A DNA stretch of 64,000 nt from Myripristis murdjan (Eukaryota; Chordata; Actinopteri; Holocentriformes; Holocentridae): contig NC_043983.1 of NCBI RefSeq assembly GCF_902150065.1, forward strand, positions 21,963,821 through 22,027,820. The letters are read 5' to 3'. A program made the position numbers and the translations under genes. Within the stretch, counting starts at the first letter, position 1; each line of letters starts with the position of its first letter. Below, in pieces: positions 61,397-64,000 of the stretch. A model generated the notes under the pieces. It did no database searches, was not told the DNA's origin, and worked only from the letters and a program-made list of their open reading frames with translations.

Positions 61397-62628
61397 ATGA
61401 AGTTCACACTGTCTCTCTGTGTCATCTGGACACTCCTTAACACAGGTAACTGTATTCAAGCTTAGATTCCTCGGCCATGTGATTTGATTTAATGATTTAG
61501 TTCTGATTTGTTTTTTAAATTTCTGAAATCGATGTAGCCACCCCCAATATATTTTTCTTTTTATTTTTGTAGGTTACTCATTATTTCACTATTTTACTTT
61601 CCTCATTGCAGGTGAAGCACTCCAGTGTCACATTTGCAGGGATGGTTATAAGTGCACAGAGACATTCTCAGCCAACTGTTCCTCCATGGAAGAGCTGTGC
61701 ACTACAGCTGCCTTCAAAAGTAGGTGAAAAGGTTAGGGAAATAATATATAATCAGTTTAAAAAAAAAAAAAAATCATTCATTTGTTGTTTTTTGTTTTCA
61801 TTTCACAATAAATTTACTTTGATTTTGCAGTAAATCTGTCAGGAAATTCCACACAGTACATCATGAAGACGTGTTTGCCAGCTGTGATGTGCGATGCAAG
61901 CACTGACCCACTTTCACTCAACTTGGGATTTGGGAGAGTCGTTGGATCTGTTAAGTGCTGCAACAAAGATCTCTGCAACTCTCAAACTCTGCCCAGTAAG
62001 TTCTTTAAATACGTAATTTGAAATGATTAAAACATCATTACATCATCTTTTGCTATTTTGTGTCTCTTAAAATTATTTATATGCTTGACTAATTTAATAG
62101 AGACATGCATTCTATTATTTCAGCCCCTGCTGACCCGGAGAGTAACGGCTTACAGTGTTACTCCTGTGACAGCTCTGCATGCAGAAACAAAGTGCAGTGT
62201 GTTGGGGTGGAGAACCGCTGCTTTAATGGGACTGGTGAGTCTTCATGTTGCATGCTGATCATTTTGCTTAAAGATTGTGCTTATTGCCAACATCTGTATC
62301 AGTATTATCAGAATGTGTTAGGATTGCTGCCTCTTTATCTTCTGATATCTCTAACAATTGCTAATCATAAACAATTGAAAGTTGTGTTCATAGTAAAACT
62401 GATTTTTCATCCACAGTGAATGCTGGGCCCATCACCCCTCGGATCTTTGGCTGCGTGTCTGAAAACGTCTGCAAAGCTGTGACTGTGTTGCATTCGATGA
62501 TTGACCCTAATTTGTTCCCCAGTTTACCAACCTGCTGTGAGGGCAACCTCTGCAACTCTGCCTTGGCTGTCAAACTGAGTGTTTTCCCTCTGTTGTTCGG
62601 GCTCATGAGCTTCACTGTCATCTATTAA
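61397..62628 (+). CDS. Ly6/uPAR-like protein with two LU domains, copy D
   Basis: Exons are 61397-61445, 61612-61719, 61831-61995, 62124-62234 and 62417-62628, all junctions phase 1, giving 214 aa. It has a signal peptide (MKFTLSLCVIWTLLNT), LU domain 1 (GEALQCHICRDGYKC ... VKCCNKDLCNSQ), LU domain 2 (LQCYSCDSSACRNKVQC ... PTCCEGNLCNSA) and a hydrophobic GPI-type tail (KLSVFPLLFGLMSFTVIY). Exon 2 is strongly diverged from copies A and B and keeps the standard LU start C-x2-C, whereas A and B have C-x4-C. Exons 3-5 are much closer. Introns are shorter than in A/B (for example 111 rather than 650 bases before exon 3). Ligand and site of expression are unknown. Confidence 0.88.
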
Positions 62629-62752
62629 AACACAGACTGTGACTGAAAATGTGACTTAAAATTGCCTGCAAATTTTTTTGCTATGTCACAGAAATTCATA
62701 TTTTGCAGTAAGTTTATTTGGTGAGACCTACTGTGCATATTCTGACCAGCCA

Positions 62753-62758
62753 AATAAA
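62753..62758 (+). terminator. Poly(A) signal of Ly6 copy D
   Basis: AATAAA in GCCAAATAAAACTTC, 125 bases after the stop. Confidence 0.6.
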
Positions 62759-62759
62759 A

Positions 62760-64000
62760 CTTCTCTCCATGTACAAGATCATGATGTTTCCTGGTTTATC
62801 TGTAGTAGCTCATTTTTCAACTGATTTCTTGCAGAATCATGTGGTTTCGCCTAAAAGAACATACACTCAGGACTTTGCCAATATTAAACTGACTAAAATT
62901 GCTTCATCCAGTAACAATGAATCTGACTTAAAGGTAAAGACAGTGAAGAAACTCTGTGGTGCTAAAGAAGTGCAGTGTTTGTTATCTTAAGTTCATAACT
63001 GTCACAGTGACAAAACCTCAGGCTTCAACGAGGTGATGACAACATTTCCCTTTCCACTGACTTTGGTCTGCGAGCACACACACTTAAGACAATCAGTAGA
63101 CAATGATTTGTTGTATTGCCTCAAAAAGTCCAATGAATTTTACTCCCTAAATGAATCTAATTTCTCATCAAAGTTAAAATAAAAGTAATTATAATGCCTG
63201 TTACCCTATACAGTCAAGGTGTAGCGTGTAGTTAAGCTTAATGCACTTGCACGATGTTGTGCAATAACTACATAAACTATCATTTCTCTCAACACACTTT
63301 GTTACTCTCACAAGGGGAGTTCACATACTATCTTAGCATCCTGATACCATACATAATTCATACTACCTTGAATTTGCACTAAGAAAAACATTCACTGGTC
63401 TTATGAAATAGTAGGACAGCATTTCGGACAAATCTGGGCTACATTTCTCAGCTGTTCTTATACATTCTTCTTTGAAAACAGTGTGATGACCACGGGCTTT
63501 GCGAGACTCAAAGCTCTGCTGGGGCACAGACTCGCAGCATTCACAACCCTGGAAATGTAAAACAATGCCAAGTAGAGCACTGACAGCATCGTTATTAGGG
63601 CTGTCATTGCTAGTGGAGGGAACTGACAACAAGAAGCTGTTAAAGGAGAATTTCACCGCTTTCAAGATGTTTTTCTAATAAAACTAGGATGTCCATTTGG
63701 TAGAGAGGTGTAAATATTTTTGAAATTGGTGCTAAATGACAAGAGAAAGCAGAGAAAAGTGCCTGTGGGATTCCCTTTTGCTCAAAAAATAGAAAAAAAA
63801 ATACAATAACCAGAATGTACTGGGCTCGTTGCCCTCCAAGGCCGCTGCCACTAGATAGGCTTGACCAGAGGTTTCCATATGCCAACTTGCTGGAGACGTT
63901 GAAAAGTTCCCTTAGACAACATCTGTTTGTTCACAACAATCTTTAAGTCACAGTGGCATTCTGGAGTGAGGTATTATCGCTTACCAATAAAGGATCAAGA
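62760..64000. other. Downstream flank of copy D
   Basis: No gene seen to the window edge. The block at 63,009-63,085 (CAAAACCTCAGGCTTCAACG, TTCCACTGACTTTGGTCTGC) is the same downstream element found after copies A and B. The last 400 bases have no supported feature. Confidence 0.5.

Noticed and set aside
63363-63885. Minus-strand frames near the right edge
   Set aside because: Chance length, no domain and no matching splice sites within the window.

Overview
The window is nuclear DNA of a ray-finned (teleost, probably percomorph) fish. Genes are split into short exons with GT-AG introns, polyadenylation signals are AATAAA, microsatellites are abundant, and the mobile elements (Tc1, hAT and mariner MITEs, a LINE with an AACCGCTTATCC-type 3' tail) are typical of teleosts. 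The gene order gfus > pycr3 > eef1d, all on one strand, matches the human GFUS-PYCR3-EEF1D block at 8q24.3, and an LY6-type cluster follows, as in that human region. Exon boundaries below were read from splice sites and reading-frame continuity, not from transcripts.

Layout. 1-9.7 kb: mostly non-coding, with microsatellites, old interspersed repeats and one doubtful minus-strand first exon. 9.7-13.2 kb: a clade B serpin closest to leukocyte elastase inhibitor (serpinb1-like, 380 aa, 6 coding exons). 14.5-18.9 kb: gfus, GDP-L-fucose synthase (325 aa, 9 coding exons). 19.1-24.8 kb, minus strand: brambleberry (bmb, about 601 aa, 12 coding exons), a nuclear-envelope fusion factor whose 3' end converges on gfus. 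24.8-29.1 kb: pycr3, proline biosynthesis (277 aa, 6 coding exons), head to head with bmb. An intact trihelix/Myb-SANT-like DNA-binding exon upstream can splice in frame to pycr3. 29.8-42.1 kb: eef1d, elongation factor 1 delta, with the short translational form (297 aa with a cassette exon) and a large upstream exon for a nuclear-type long isoform (about 722 aa). 42.1-48 kb: gene-poor DNA with two different Tc1 elements set in a three-unit minisatellite. 48-62.8 kb: a tandem array of two-LU-domain Ly6/uPAR-like genes. Copies A and D are intact, copy B has one frameshift, copy C is a relic, and an older relic lies upstream. 57.3-59.1 kb holds an internally deleted LINE inside the second repeat unit.

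The housekeeping genes are not one pathway. gfus makes GDP-fucose, pycr3 makes proline, eef1d recharges eEF1A with GTP and bmb serves karyomere fusion in early embryos. The points most worth a second look are the possible SANT-PYCR3 fusion transcript, the repeat-built N-terminus of long eEF1D, a zinc-knuckle-like tail on Brambleberry, and rapid birth and decay in the Ly6 array. No retrovirus, LTR element, CRISPR array or rRNA/tRNA gene was recognised.
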